Source of the DNA: an uncultured Clostridia bacterium
GTDB lineage: Bacteria; Bacillota; Clostridia; TANB77; CAG-508
DNA length: 6,566 bases
Direction of reading: 5' to 3'
Assembly: GCA_947632525.1 (NCBI GenBank)
Contig: CANRPQ010000068.1
Location: 1-6,566 of the forward strand
Below the pieces are notes generated by a model. It made no database searches, was not told the origin of the DNA, and saw only the letters and a list, made by a program, of their open reading frames with translations. Positions 1 to 6,557 of the stretch are shown piece after piece. The translations under genes and the position numbers were made by a program. Positions within the stretch are counted from its first letter, which is position 1. The number at the start of each line of letters is the position of its first letter.

Positions 1-99
1 ATGATCCATCCTTGGAAAAGACAATCTTTTGAAAAATTTGCACAGAAACAAAAAGAAAAACTTGAAAAAGTTTCCTATAATTTAGCCCTAAAAAACTAA
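1..99 (+). CDS. C-terminal tail of a gene cut by the window edge, possibly an insertion-sequence transposase
   Basis: The frame is open from base 1 and ends at TAA 97-99, giving 32 residues. They contain HPWKRQSFEKF followed by a Lys/Gln/Glu-rich helix. The ATG at base 1 has no visible ribosome binding site because nothing lies upstream in the window, so I treat this as the end of a longer gene rather than a mini-gene. A His-Pro-Trp-Lys motif close to the C-terminus resembles, from memory, the tails of DDE transposases of IS481/ISNCY-like elements in Clostridia. The GACAT-rich sequence just downstream would fit the right end of such an element. It converges on queA. The open tail is seen directly; the transposase assignment is inference and could be wrong, since only 32 residues are visible. 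Confidence 0.45.
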   Translation: MIHPWKRQSFEKFAQKQKEKLEKVSYNLALKN

Positions 100-113
100 A
101 TTTTTAGGGCTAA
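82..113. terminator. Perfect 13-bp palindrome at the end of the edge gene, probable terminator
   Basis: The arms TTAGCCCTAAAAA (82-94) and TTTTTAGGGCTAA (101-113) are exact reverse complements with a 6-base loop (95-100). The TAA stop codon of the edge gene falls in the loop. The U-run lies inside the stem rather than after it, and neither flank has a clean U tail, so this is not a textbook rho-independent terminator. Its place between two convergent genes (edge gene on plus, queA on minus) suggests that it terminates or insulates in both directions. Confidence 0.5.
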
Positions 114-127
114 TGTTTAAAAAATTT

Positions 128-166
128 TGGGACATTTTCAAATTTCATTGACATTATTTTCAACAC
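128..166. repeat. GACAT-repeat flank, possible right end of an insertion sequence
   Basis: Read on the plus strand, GGGACATTTTC (129-139) is followed by TTGACATTATTTTC (148-161) and CAACA (161-165). A third GACAT lies at 184-188. Direct copies of a short GACAT motif spaced about 19 bp apart, just past a possible transposase C-terminus, resemble the transposase-binding terminal repeats of some clostridial insertion sequences. The exact boundary cannot be fixed because the other end of the element lies outside the window. The whole gene-free gap 100-206 is very A/T-rich and shows nothing else. Confidence 0.3.
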
Positions 167-206
167 TTTTTTATATATTTTTTGACATATTTTTTTACTT
201 CACTTT

Positions 207-1262
207 TTATTTTATAAACATGGCATCTCCAAAGCTGAAAAATCTATATTTTTGCTCTACCGCTTCTTTATATGCTTTCATTATAAAGTCTTTTCCTGCT
301 AATGCTGATACTAACATAATTAAAGTTGATTCTGGTAAGTGGAAGTTTGTAATTAACGCATCTAGGCATTTGAATTTGTAGCCTGGATATATAAATATGT
401 TTGTATCTCCTTCTGTTTGCTTCACTTCACCCTTTTCATTTGCTATTGTTTCTAATACTCTACAAGATGTTGTTCCTACTGCAATTATTCTATGTCCTTC
501 TCTTTTCGCTTTGTTTATCTTTTCTGCATCTTCTTGTTTTATATAGAAATGTTCAGAGTGCATGTCATGTTCTTCTACATTTTCTACTTTAACTGGTCTA
601 AATGTACCTATTCCAACATGTAATGTTACATTTGCAATTTCTACACCTTTTTGTTTAATCTTTTCTAATAATTCATTTGTAAAATGTAACCCTGCCGTTG
701 GAGCAGCTGCTGAGCCTTCGTACATAGCATAAACAGTTTGATATCTATCTTTTTCTTTTAATTTTTCATGTATATATGGTGGAAGTGGCATTAGTCCAAT
801 TTCATTTAGAATTTCATTAAAAATTCCATTATATTCAAATTTTACTTTTCTATTTCCACCTTCTAGTTGTTCTAGTATTTCTGCTTTTAATAATATTTTT
901 TGAGTATTAGATTGTTCTAGTACTCCTTCTCCAAAAATTACTTTTGTACCAGGCATTAATTTTCTTCCTGGTTTTACCATAACTTCCCAAATGTCTCCTT
1001 CTATTCTTTTTAATAACAAAAATTCAACATGTGCACCTGTATCTTCTTTTATTCCATATAATCTTGCTGGTATTACTTTTGTGTTGTTTCTTACTAGGCA
1101 ATCTCCTGGTTCTAAATATTCTAATATGTTTTTAAATGTTTTATGTTCTATTGTATTATTGTTTTTATCTAATACCATTAATCTAGATTCATCTCTATTT
1201 TTTATTGGTACTTGTGCAATAAGTTCTTTTGGTAAATCGTAATTAAAATCTGATACTTTCAT
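207..1262 (-). CDS. queA: S-adenosylmethionine:tRNA ribosyltransferase-isomerase
   Basis: QueA transfers and isomerises the ribosyl part of S-adenosylmethionine onto 7-aminomethyl-7-deazaguanine at position 34 of tRNAs with GUN anticodons. This makes epoxyqueuosine, the penultimate step of queuosine synthesis, in the cytoplasm. The 351-residue product is close to the usual length of about 340-350. Family blocks are all present: LPKELIAQ near residue 10, RNNTKVIPARL at 58-68, EGSAAAPTAGLHFT at 182-195, LHVGIGTFRPV at 214-224, VGTTSCRVLE at 262-271 and TNFHLPESTLIMLVSAL at 305-321. The start is supported by AAGGAG at 1268-1273, five bases from the ATG; the stop codon of the upstream gene fragment overlaps that site. 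It is intact and is the last gene of the leftward cluster. No obvious U-tailed terminator follows before the 82-113 palindrome. Confidence 0.97.
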   Translation of the reverse strand: MKVSDFNYDLPKELIAQVPIKNRDESRLMVLDKNNNTIEHKTFKNILEYLEPGDCLVRNNTKVIPARLYGIKEDTGAHVEFLLLKRIEGDIWEVMVKPGRKLMPGTKVIFGEGVLEQSNTQKILLKAEILEQLEGGNRKVKFEYNGIFNEILNEIGLMPLPPYIHEKLKEKDRYQTVYAMYEGSAAAPTAGLHFTNELLEKIKQKGVEIANVTLHVGIGTFRPVKVENVEEHDMHSEHFYIKQEDAEKINKAKREGHRIIAVGTTSCRVLETIANEKGEVKQTEGDTNIFIYPGYKFKCLDALITNFHLPESTLIMLVSALAGKDFIMKAYKEAVEQKYRFFSFGDAMFIK

Positions 1263-1267
1263 TTTTG

Positions 1268-1274
1268 CTCCTTA
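1268..1274 (-). promoter_or_regulatory. queA ribosome binding site overlapping the upstream stop codon
   Basis: On the minus strand the sequence reads TAAGGAGCAAAAATG. The TAA (1272-1274) ends the broken metallopeptidase-like gene and its two A bases are part of the AAGGAG Shine-Dalgarno sequence of queA. Only 9 bases separate the stop codon from the queA ATG. This fixes the queA start and implies co-transcription, probably with translational coupling in the ancestral intact gene. Confidence 0.8.
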
Positions 1275-1742
1275 TTCAACATTATTGTTGCTAAAATCTA
1301 CTACTTTGTTTTTATTATAGGTAAATACTTTACCTACTCTGTTAAATAGGCTACGTATCACTTCAATTATATTTTTTGGTTCTTTTAATGCATCTACTTG
1401 CATACTGTATTTGAAGTCACTTTCATGAACTGGCTTGTCTGTATATATTTCTTCTGGTAGTCCAATCTTTTTTCCATTATATTCTATTTGTTTATTCATG
1501 TAGTCAATGTACCACTTTTTTTGTCCATTTGTTCCATTATCTGTATACCCATATTTACTGTATTCATGTAAATCAGGAACATCATATCCATAAGATTTAG
1601 AATTTCTTTCTAATGTGTGTAAAAATTCATGTATATATACTTCTTCTGGAAATGTATTATAGTTGTAATTGTATTTATAAGCATAGTTATTTTCACTATC
1701 TGGAAGTCTTATATTTGAATATCCTATTCCTAAGTATTCCAT
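1272..1742 (-). CDS. C-terminal fragment carrying the HEFLH zinc-peptidase-like motif
   Basis: This frame is open from 1811 to the TAA at 1272-1274. The ATG at 1740-1742 is internal to the restored protein (MEYLGIGYSN) and has only a weak AGGA upstream, so independent translation is doubtful. From that Met, HEFLH sits at residues 38-42 with codons around 1617-1631. It is followed by TLERNSKSYGYDVPDLHEYSKYGY, where His59 could be a third metal ligand as in some HExxH metallopeptidases. The remainder is Tyr/Lys/Asn-rich with no further recognisable domain. The stop codon overlaps the queA ribosome binding site. The fragment is well conserved-looking (no internal stops), which suggests a recent break or a sequence error. 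Confidence 0.6.
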   Translation of the reverse strand: MEYLGIGYSNIRLPDSENNYAYKYNYNYNTFPEEVYIHEFLHTLERNSKSYGYDVPDLHEYSKYGYTDNGTNGQKKWYIDYMNKQIEYNGKKIGLPEEIYTDKPVHESDFKYSMQVDALKEPKNIIEVIRSLFNRVGKVFTYNKNKVVDFSNNNVE

Positions 1743-1761
1743 ACCACCAAGTCCTATCCAA

Positions 1762-2652
1762 TCACTTGTTAAAGTTGTATTTCCGTGATTGAATATCTGC
1801 CATACGTATTCCTACATAAATATGATCATATTCATTTTTTTCTACATATGTATTAATATATTCATATACATCTTCTGGAGAAACATAATATCCATTTTCG
1901 TTATCATAAGAAAGAGTTTTAATAGGTTCTTCAATTTCAAATAAATCGTAGCTTACTTTTATTTTATTTTGGCTCATAGTTTTTATAGAATCTTTAAATC
2001 TATCCATGTTTGTTTTTAAATCTTCTATATCATTATCTGACATTTGTAGGCTAACATGTTCTGTTTTTCCATTGCTTTTAACATCTACATCAATTTTTGG
2101 AAAGATAAAACATCCTATTTTCCATTCTTTACTTTTATCTATTGTTCCAACTTCTATTTTGAAGTCTGAGAACCATGCTGTTCCTTTAGTTTTTTGGTCA
2201 TGCCCACCTAGTCTAAAACCAATATTTATTTCTTCTCTATTCTTAGAATTGAACAGAAAGGTAAGTTCTTGCCAGTCTTGAGTTCCCATTAATATATTTG
2301 ATTTTTCTGTACTATCTGTAATACAAATATGGGCACCACCAGATTTTGTATTGTTTTCGTTTTCTACATTTTCTAATTTAACTTTACACGTTACTTTATA
2401 TGGCATGTTCGGCATAACGGAAACAGTTTCATAGAACATAGCATCATTATATTCTTTATTTTCAACTTTGTAACTATCCACTTCAGAACATTTTATTTCA
2501 CTGTCTCTACTAAATACTGTTTTTTCTCTTTCACGTATACTTTTTACAAAGTCATTATAATTATATTTTTTATAAACAATAACCAAAGCAATAATGGCAA
2601 TTGCCATTATTGCTATTGATATTATGTTTTTAATTACTTTTCTCTTGTTCAT
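1762..2652 (-). CDS. N-terminal fragment: membrane anchor plus jelly-roll-like domain
   Basis: This 296-residue frame starts at an ATG preceded by TAGGAGA (AGGAG at 2659-2663, six bases away). Residues 1-7 are basic (MNKRKVI), followed by a hydrophobic helix to about residue 27 and then YKK. That predicts an uncleaved anchor with the rest outside the cell; no lipobox is visible. Residues about 50-168 alternate beta-strand-like stretches and end with RLGGHDQKTKGTAWFSDFKIEVG. This pattern resembles carbohydrate-binding-module-like jelly rolls, where TAWFSD-type strands close the fold. Residues about 185-287 (KIDVDVKSNG … IYVGIRMADI) look like the start of the catalytic-like part. The last nine residues are out-of-frame tail. 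If translated alone, the product would lack the HExxH motif. Confidence 0.7.
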   Translation of the reverse strand: MNKRKVIKNIISIAIMAIAIIALVIVYKKYNYNDFVKSIREREKTVFSRDSEIKCSEVDSYKVENKEYNDAMFYETVSVMPNMPYKVTCKVKLENVENENNTKSGGAHICITDSTEKSNILMGTQDWQELTFLFNSKNREEINIGFRLGGHDQKTKGTAWFSDFKIEVGTIDKSKEWKIGCFIFPKIDVDVKSNGKTEHVSLQMSDNDIEDLKTNMDRFKDSIKTMSQNKIKVSYDLFEIEEPIKTLSYDNENGYYVSPEDVYEYINTYVEKNEYDHIYVGIRMADIQSRKYNFNK

Positions 2653-2721
2653 ATTTTTCTCCTATTTATATAGTTGCATGTAAATGATTTATTGGTACAT
2701 TTATTTTATTTTAATAGGAAA

Positions 2722-3339
2722 TTAAGTATTTTTCTTTCCTTTTACAACGACATATGGCTGCTGTCTGTGTTCTATTGGTAAAAATCTATCATCAAACCAC
2801 ATCATAAAAAACTTAAATGCACTAAAGTAATGATATCCATCAATATAATCATCCGTTTCATCAGATGAATCGGCAAATATCAGAATGTCATTAAAAAAAC
2901 CTTCTTCACTTCTTTTATCATATCCAATTATAACTTGATAATGACCACCATAGTAGACACTTTCTACCAAAATTGGATATCCTTTTTTTAAATTTTCTAT
3001 AATAAATTCCCTAAATTCTTCCATAGTTTCAAAGCATTTCCCATTCACAGTTTTAGGATGTTCTATGCTAGTTTCTATTTCATAATTATTTCTCCTAAAA
3101 AAATCTACTATATTTTTTATTTTTGTACCACCTGGATTTTTGCAATCAACATTATCAAATATTTCTTTTTCAGTCATTGAATAATCATTAAAATAGTTTA
3201 AAATCATTAATACTGCATTAGGTCCGCAAGCCGCTTCAATTGTCCATTGATGAGTTTTAAATTTACTTAATATTGTAAGTTCTTCATCATTTTCTAAATT
3301 ATAAAAGTCATGTTTTATATAATAATCTCTCTTTGCCAT
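2722..3339 (-). CDS. C39-like (papain-fold) cysteine peptidase homologue
   Basis: This 205-residue protein has no signal peptide or membrane helix and is probably cytoplasmic. HQWTIEAACGPNAVLMILNYF (residues 30-50) matches the Q…CGP(N/T)A start of the C39-like peptidase fold, with Gln31 as the probable oxyanion residue and Cys38 as the nucleophile. YYGGHYQVIIGYD (129-141) supplies His133, and ILIFADSSDE (152-161) supplies Asp157, so a full Cys-His-Asp triad is visible. The segment FKFFMMWFDDRFLPIEHRQQPYVV near the C-terminus looks like a family-specific tail. There is no ABC-transporter part, so it is not a bacteriocin exporter. Substrate and biological role are unknown; related folds also include non-peptidase transferases. 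The start is supported by GAGGTG at 3347-3352, seven bases before the ATG. It lies 116 bases after ileS and 69 bases before the anchored HExxH protein. Confidence 0.75.
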   Translation of the reverse strand: MAKRDYYIKHDFYNLENDEELTILSKFKTHQWTIEAACGPNAVLMILNYFNDYSMTEKEIFDNVDCKNPGGTKIKNIVDFFRRNNYEIETSIEHPKTVNGKCFETMEEFREFIIENLKKGYPILVESVYYGGHYQVIIGYDKRSEEGFFNDILIFADSSDETDDYIDGYHYFSAFKFFMMWFDDRFLPIEHRQQPYVVVKGKKNT

Positions 3340-3455
3340 TTAAAAGCACCTCATATTATATTTTTTATTATATTTTGTTACTTAAAATATCATTAGAATC
3401 AAAATCTTTATTATTATAATAATCCTTAATTTCGTTTGTGGTATGATCTTTTGTC

Positions 3456-6224
3456 TTATTTTATTGCTTCACTACATCTGTGGCAAATAGTTGGATTTTC
3501 TTTATCCTCTCCGACTGTTGTAGAGTATTTCCAGCATCTTTCACATTTTTCTCCTTTTGCTACCTCTACTTTTACCACTAATTTTTCTTTTTGCTCTTCT
3601 GGTTTTAACTCTATTTGTAACTCAGATACAATAAATACTGTTTCTAGCTGTTCTTTGTTTTCTTTTAAGAATTCGTATTCTTTTTCATCTGCAAATAAAG
3701 TGACTTTAGCATTTAATGAATGTCCTATTACTTTTTCAGCTCTTGCAATTTCTAGTTCTTTTGCTACTATTTCTTTTAGTTCTAAAATATGATTCCATTT
3801 TTCTCCTAGTTCTTGATTTTCATATTCAGCTTTTGTTTCTGGCCAATAATTAAGCATAACACTTTCTGTATTTTCTTCTTTTAGATGTGGCATATAGCTC
3901 CAAATTTCTTCAGCTGTATAGCAAATCATTGGTGCTAAAATTTTTACTAAGCTATCTAAAATAATGTACATTGCAGTTTGTGCTGAACGCCTTTCTGTAG
4001 AATCTGCTTTAGATGTATATAATCTGTCTTTAATAATATCTAAATAGAAGTTACTCATATCTGATACGCAAAATTGATTTATATCATGGTATACTAAATG
4101 GAAATTAAAGTCTTCATAATTTTTTGTTGTATTTTTAATTAGATTGTTTAGTCTTAGTAATGCCCATTTATCTATTTCTAGCATATCGTTATATTTTACT
4201 GGTTTTTCCGGGTCAAAGTCTGATATATTTCCTAAAATATATCTTGCTGTATTTCTAATTTTTCTGTAACTTTCACTAATTTGTTTTAATATATCTCTGG
4301 AAATACTAACATCTGTTTTAAAGTCTGAAGATAATACCCATAGTCTTAAAATGTCTGCACCATATTCTTTAATAATATCTTGTGGGCTAATTCCATTTCC
4401 TAATGATTTAGACATTTTCTTTCCTTCTTCATCAATAACCCAACCATGTGTTAATATTGCTTTATATGGAGATATTCCTTTTGTTGCTACTGATGTTAAT
4501 AGTGATGATTGGAACCATCCTCTGTATTGGTCATGTCCTTCTAAGTATAGGTCTGCTGGATAGTCGATTCCTCTTTCTACTAATACAGATTGATGTGAAG
4601 AACCTGAGTCAAACCAAACATCCATAATATCGGTTTCTTTTTTAAATTCATGACTTCCACAGTTAGGGCAAGTTGCACCTTCTACCATTAGGTCTTTTTC
4701 GTCTAAGTCATACCAAGCATTTGAACCTTTTTCTCTAAAGATTTTTTGAATTTTTTCAAATCCTTCTTTAGTAGCATATTCTTTACCACATTCTTTACAA
4801 TAGAAAATTGGAATTGGTACACCCCAAGTACGTTGTCTAGAAATACACCAATCATTTCTATCTTTTACCATGCTTGCAATTCTTTCTTCTCCCCATGCTG
4901 GAGTCCATTTTACAGTTTTTATTGCTTCTAATGTTTCTTTTCTAAATCCGTCTACTGATGCAAACCATTGGTCTGTTGCTCTAATGATAATTGGATTTTT
5001 ACATCTCCAACAGTGTGGATATGAGTGATTAATTTTTTCAGTCGCTAATAAGTATCCATTATCTTGTAACCAGTTAGTAATTACTTTATTAGATTCTTCA
5101 CAAGATAATCCTGCAAATTGTCCTGCTTTTTCAGTTTGATATCCTTTTCCATCAACACATACAATTATTTCTAGTCCATTTTTTAGACCACATAAGTAGT
5201 CTTCTTTACCATAGCTAGGTGCTGTATGAACTGCTCCTGTACCTGTTCCAAGTTCAACGTTTACAGTATCTTCGCTTCCTATTACTACTTTTGAAGTTCT
5301 TTCAATAAATGGATGCTTGCATAGTATTCCTTCTAGTTCTATTCCTTCTACAGTTTTTACTGTTTTATATTCGGTTATTCCTGCTGTTGCCATTACTCTA
5401 GATACTTCTGGTGTTGCCATTAGTAATTTTTCTGTTCCAGTATCAATTACACTGTATTCAATGTCTCCACCAACAGTTATACCTGTATTTCCTGGTAGTG
5501 TCCAAGGTGTTGTTGTCCATATTACAATTTTCGTATCATTATCTAAAACTCCTTTTCCTTCTACTACTGGGAATTTTACATAGATTGATATGTTGTCTAC
5601 ATCTTTGTATTCAATTTCAGCTTCTGCTAATGCTGTTTCACAGTCTGTACACCAATAAACTGGTTTTAGTCCTTTATAAATATACCCTTTTTGGTACATA
5701 TCTGCAAATACACCAATTTGTCTTGCTTCAAATTCAGGATCTAATGTAATATATGGATGTTCCCAATCTCCTAATACTCCTAGTCTTTTAAATCCTTCGG
5801 TTTGCTTTCCAACATATTCTAAAGCAAAGTCGTGACAAATATCTCTAAATTTAGAAATACTAATTTCTTCACGTTTGATTCCTAATTTTTGAATTGCTTT
5901 CTTTTCTGTTGGTAATCCATGTGTATCGTATCCTGGAATATATGGTGTATAATATCCTTGTAAATTTTTAAAACGTATAATTGTATCTTTTAATACTTTA
6001 TTTAATGCATGGCCCATATGAATTTCTCCATTTGCATATGGAGGTCCGTCATGTAGTACATAAGATGTTTTTCCTTCATTCTTTTTTAGTATTTTTTCAT
6101 ACAAATCATTGTCAAAAATCTCTTCTTTAATTTTTGGTTCTTTTTCTGGTAGATTTCCTCTCATTGGAAATTCTGTATTTGGTAAATTTAATGTTTGTCC
6201 ATAGTCCTTCTTTTCTTCTGACAT
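3456..6224 (-). CDS. ileS: Isoleucyl-tRNA synthetase, type 1 (bacterial)
   Basis: IleS charges tRNA-Ile with isoleucine in the cytoplasm, using ATP, and hydrolyses mischarged valine. At 922 residues it has the normal length of the bacterial form. The class I signatures are DGPPYANGEIHMGHA (59-73, HIGH variant HMGH at 69-72) and KMSKS at 603-607. The CP1 editing domain shows WTTTPWTLPGN (236-246) and GTGAVHTAPSYGKEDY (from 328). Zinc-binding Cys pairs are seen in the middle (YWCTDC at 190-195, HCWRC at 404-408), and the C-terminal zinc knuckle has Cys894, 897, 914 and 917. KMSKSLGNG and the C-terminal zinc knuckle mark the type 1 enzyme rather than the mupirocin-resistant type 2 form. The start is supported by AGGAGG at 6233-6238, eight bases upstream. 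Expression is controlled by the T-box leader directly upstream. The gene appears intact. Confidence 0.98.
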   Translation of the reverse strand: MSEEKKDYGQTLNLPNTEFPMRGNLPEKEPKIKEEIFDNDLYEKILKKNEGKTSYVLHDGPPYANGEIHMGHALNKVLKDTIIRFKNLQGYYTPYIPGYDTHGLPTEKKAIQKLGIKREEISISKFRDICHDFALEYVGKQTEGFKRLGVLGDWEHPYITLDPEFEARQIGVFADMYQKGYIYKGLKPVYWCTDCETALAEAEIEYKDVDNISIYVKFPVVEGKGVLDNDTKIVIWTTTPWTLPGNTGITVGGDIEYSVIDTGTEKLLMATPEVSRVMATAGITEYKTVKTVEGIELEGILCKHPFIERTSKVVIGSEDTVNVELGTGTGAVHTAPSYGKEDYLCGLKNGLEIIVCVDGKGYQTEKAGQFAGLSCEESNKVITNWLQDNGYLLATEKINHSYPHCWRCKNPIIIRATDQWFASVDGFRKETLEAIKTVKWTPAWGEERIASMVKDRNDWCISRQRTWGVPIPIFYCKECGKEYATKEGFEKIQKIFREKGSNAWYDLDEKDLMVEGATCPNCGSHEFKKETDIMDVWFDSGSSHQSVLVERGIDYPADLYLEGHDQYRGWFQSSLLTSVATKGISPYKAILTHGWVIDEEGKKMSKSLGNGISPQDIIKEYGADILRLWVLSSDFKTDVSISRDILKQISESYRKIRNTARYILGNISDFDPEKPVKYNDMLEIDKWALLRLNNLIKNTTKNYEDFNFHLVYHDINQFCVSDMSNFYLDIIKDRLYTSKADSTERRSAQTAMYIILDSLVKILAPMICYTAEEIWSYMPHLKEENTESVMLNYWPETKAEYENQELGEKWNHILELKEIVAKELEIARAEKVIGHSLNAKVTLFADEKEYEFLKENKEQLETVFIVSELQIELKPEEQKEKLVVKVEVAKGEKCERCWKYSTTVGEDKENPTICHRCSEAIK

Positions 6225-6240
6225 TTTTTATTCCTCCTCT

Positions 6241-6522
6241 AACAAAAGAAGCCATTCATCCTATATAATTTAGGACGAAATGGCTTCATATTTCCGTGGT
6301 ACCACCTAATTTAAAAGAATAGTAATTTTCTTTTCTCTCATTTTTCTTTTAACGCAAGATTTACGGTTGAATTTACTAATAATTTCAATTCAACAGCTAA
6401 AAGGTGATAACAATAAGTATAAGTTTCTGCCAAACTTTCAGCAAATTATTTGGCTCTCTGTTAGATTTTGTACTTTATTGTGTTGTCCTTTATAATTGCT
6501 TTTATATTTGTTATAATTTATG
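6241..6522 (-). ncRNA. T-box riboswitch leader of ileS (tRNA-Ile sensing)
   Basis: The leader senses uncharged tRNA-Ile and turns on ileS by antitermination. Stem I is closed by AAAGG (6487-6491) with CCTTT (6400-6404). Above it is a helix of ACAATA-A-AGTA (6471-6481) with TACTTATTGT (6410-6419), and distally AGAGA and a GCCAAA/TTTGGC hairpin whose loop holds TTTGCTGAAAG, like the conserved distal loop. The bulge between the lower helices contains ATC followed by A (6406-6408), the likely isoleucine specifier. Stems GTTGAATT/AATTCAAC (6366-6394) and TTAAAAGAA/TTCTTTTAA (6311-6352) follow. The T-box sequence AGGTGGTACCACG is at 6295-6307. Its UGGU bulge would pair with the ACCA end of tRNA-Ile, whose discriminator base is A. 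Helices were paired by hand. Confidence 0.93.
6244..6287 (-). terminator. T-box regulated rho-independent terminator upstream of ileS
   Basis: GAAGCCATT (6279-6287) pairs with AATGGCTTC (6248-6256), and CGTCCTA (6271-6277) pairs with TAGGATG (6257-6263) with one G-U pair. Together they form about 16 bp with one bulged U and a 7-base loop, followed by TTTT (6244-6247). CCTAA (6270-6274 region) can instead pair with TTAGG (6305-6309) of the T-box to form the antiterminator, so the two structures are mutually exclusive. The terminator forms when tRNA-Ile is charged. Confidence 0.9.
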
Positions 6523-6528
6523 TTATTT

Positions 6529-6557
6529 AGTGTAACACTTTTTTTAAAGTTTTTCAA
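6529..6557 (-). promoter_or_regulatory. Sigma-A-type promoter of the ileS T-box leader
   Basis: On the minus strand TTGAAA (6552-6557) is separated by exactly 17 bases from TACACT (6529-6534). A TG one base before the -10 gives an extended -10 element (TGTTACACT). The predicted transcription start is at about 6521-6523, about 30 bases before Stem I of the T-box. Upstream of the -35 is an A-run at the window edge. Confidence 0.75.

Larger units (their letters stand above)
1272..2652 (-). pseudogene. Membrane-anchored HExxH metallopeptidase-like gene split by a frameshift
   Basis: Two adjacent minus-strand frames, 1762-2652 and 1272-1811, together read as one protein of about 459 residues if one base is skipped near 1791. 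After residue 287 (…GIRMADI) the first frame drifts into QSRKYNFNK and a TGA at 1762. The other frame continues sensibly as NHGNTTLTSDWIGLGG and then MEYLGIGYSNIRLP. The other frame is open only downstream of a TAG at 1812-1814, so the shift must lie between 1762 and 1811. The restored protein has an N-terminal membrane anchor (about 8-27), a beta-rich jelly-roll-like part (about 50-168), a linking region, and HEFLH at 341-345 with a further His at 362 as a possible third zinc ligand. I do not recognise a named family. The HExxH zinc-peptidase idea is inference from the motif. The break may be real decay or a sequencing error. Confidence 0.75.

Noticed and set aside
127..381. Plus-strand open frame of 84 codons over the 3' end of queA
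   Set aside because: It lies antisense to the well-supported queA, is rich in Phe/Leu/Ser as expected for the complement of AT-rich coding sequence, and has no ribosome binding site.
1762..1811. Programmed ribosomal frameshift joining the two parts of the HExxH protein
   Set aside because: The sequence around the junction has no slippery heptamer, no rare-codon or stop-driven +1 site at the right place, and no clear downstream hairpin. A simple indel or sequence error is more likely.
2722..3339. Bacteriocin-processing peptidase or exporter
   Set aside because: The C39-like fold alone is present, with no ABC-transporter or membrane part, and no double-glycine leader peptide gene is visible nearby.
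3353..3455. Promoter for the C39-like gene
   Set aside because: TATAAT-like sequences exist in this very AT-rich gap, but none has a recognisable -35 box at 16-18 bases, so they are expected by chance.
3436..5749. Several plus-strand open frames of 61-118 codons opposite ileS
   Set aside because: All are antisense shadows of the intact, motif-complete ileS and show no Shine-Dalgarno sequences or recognisable domains.
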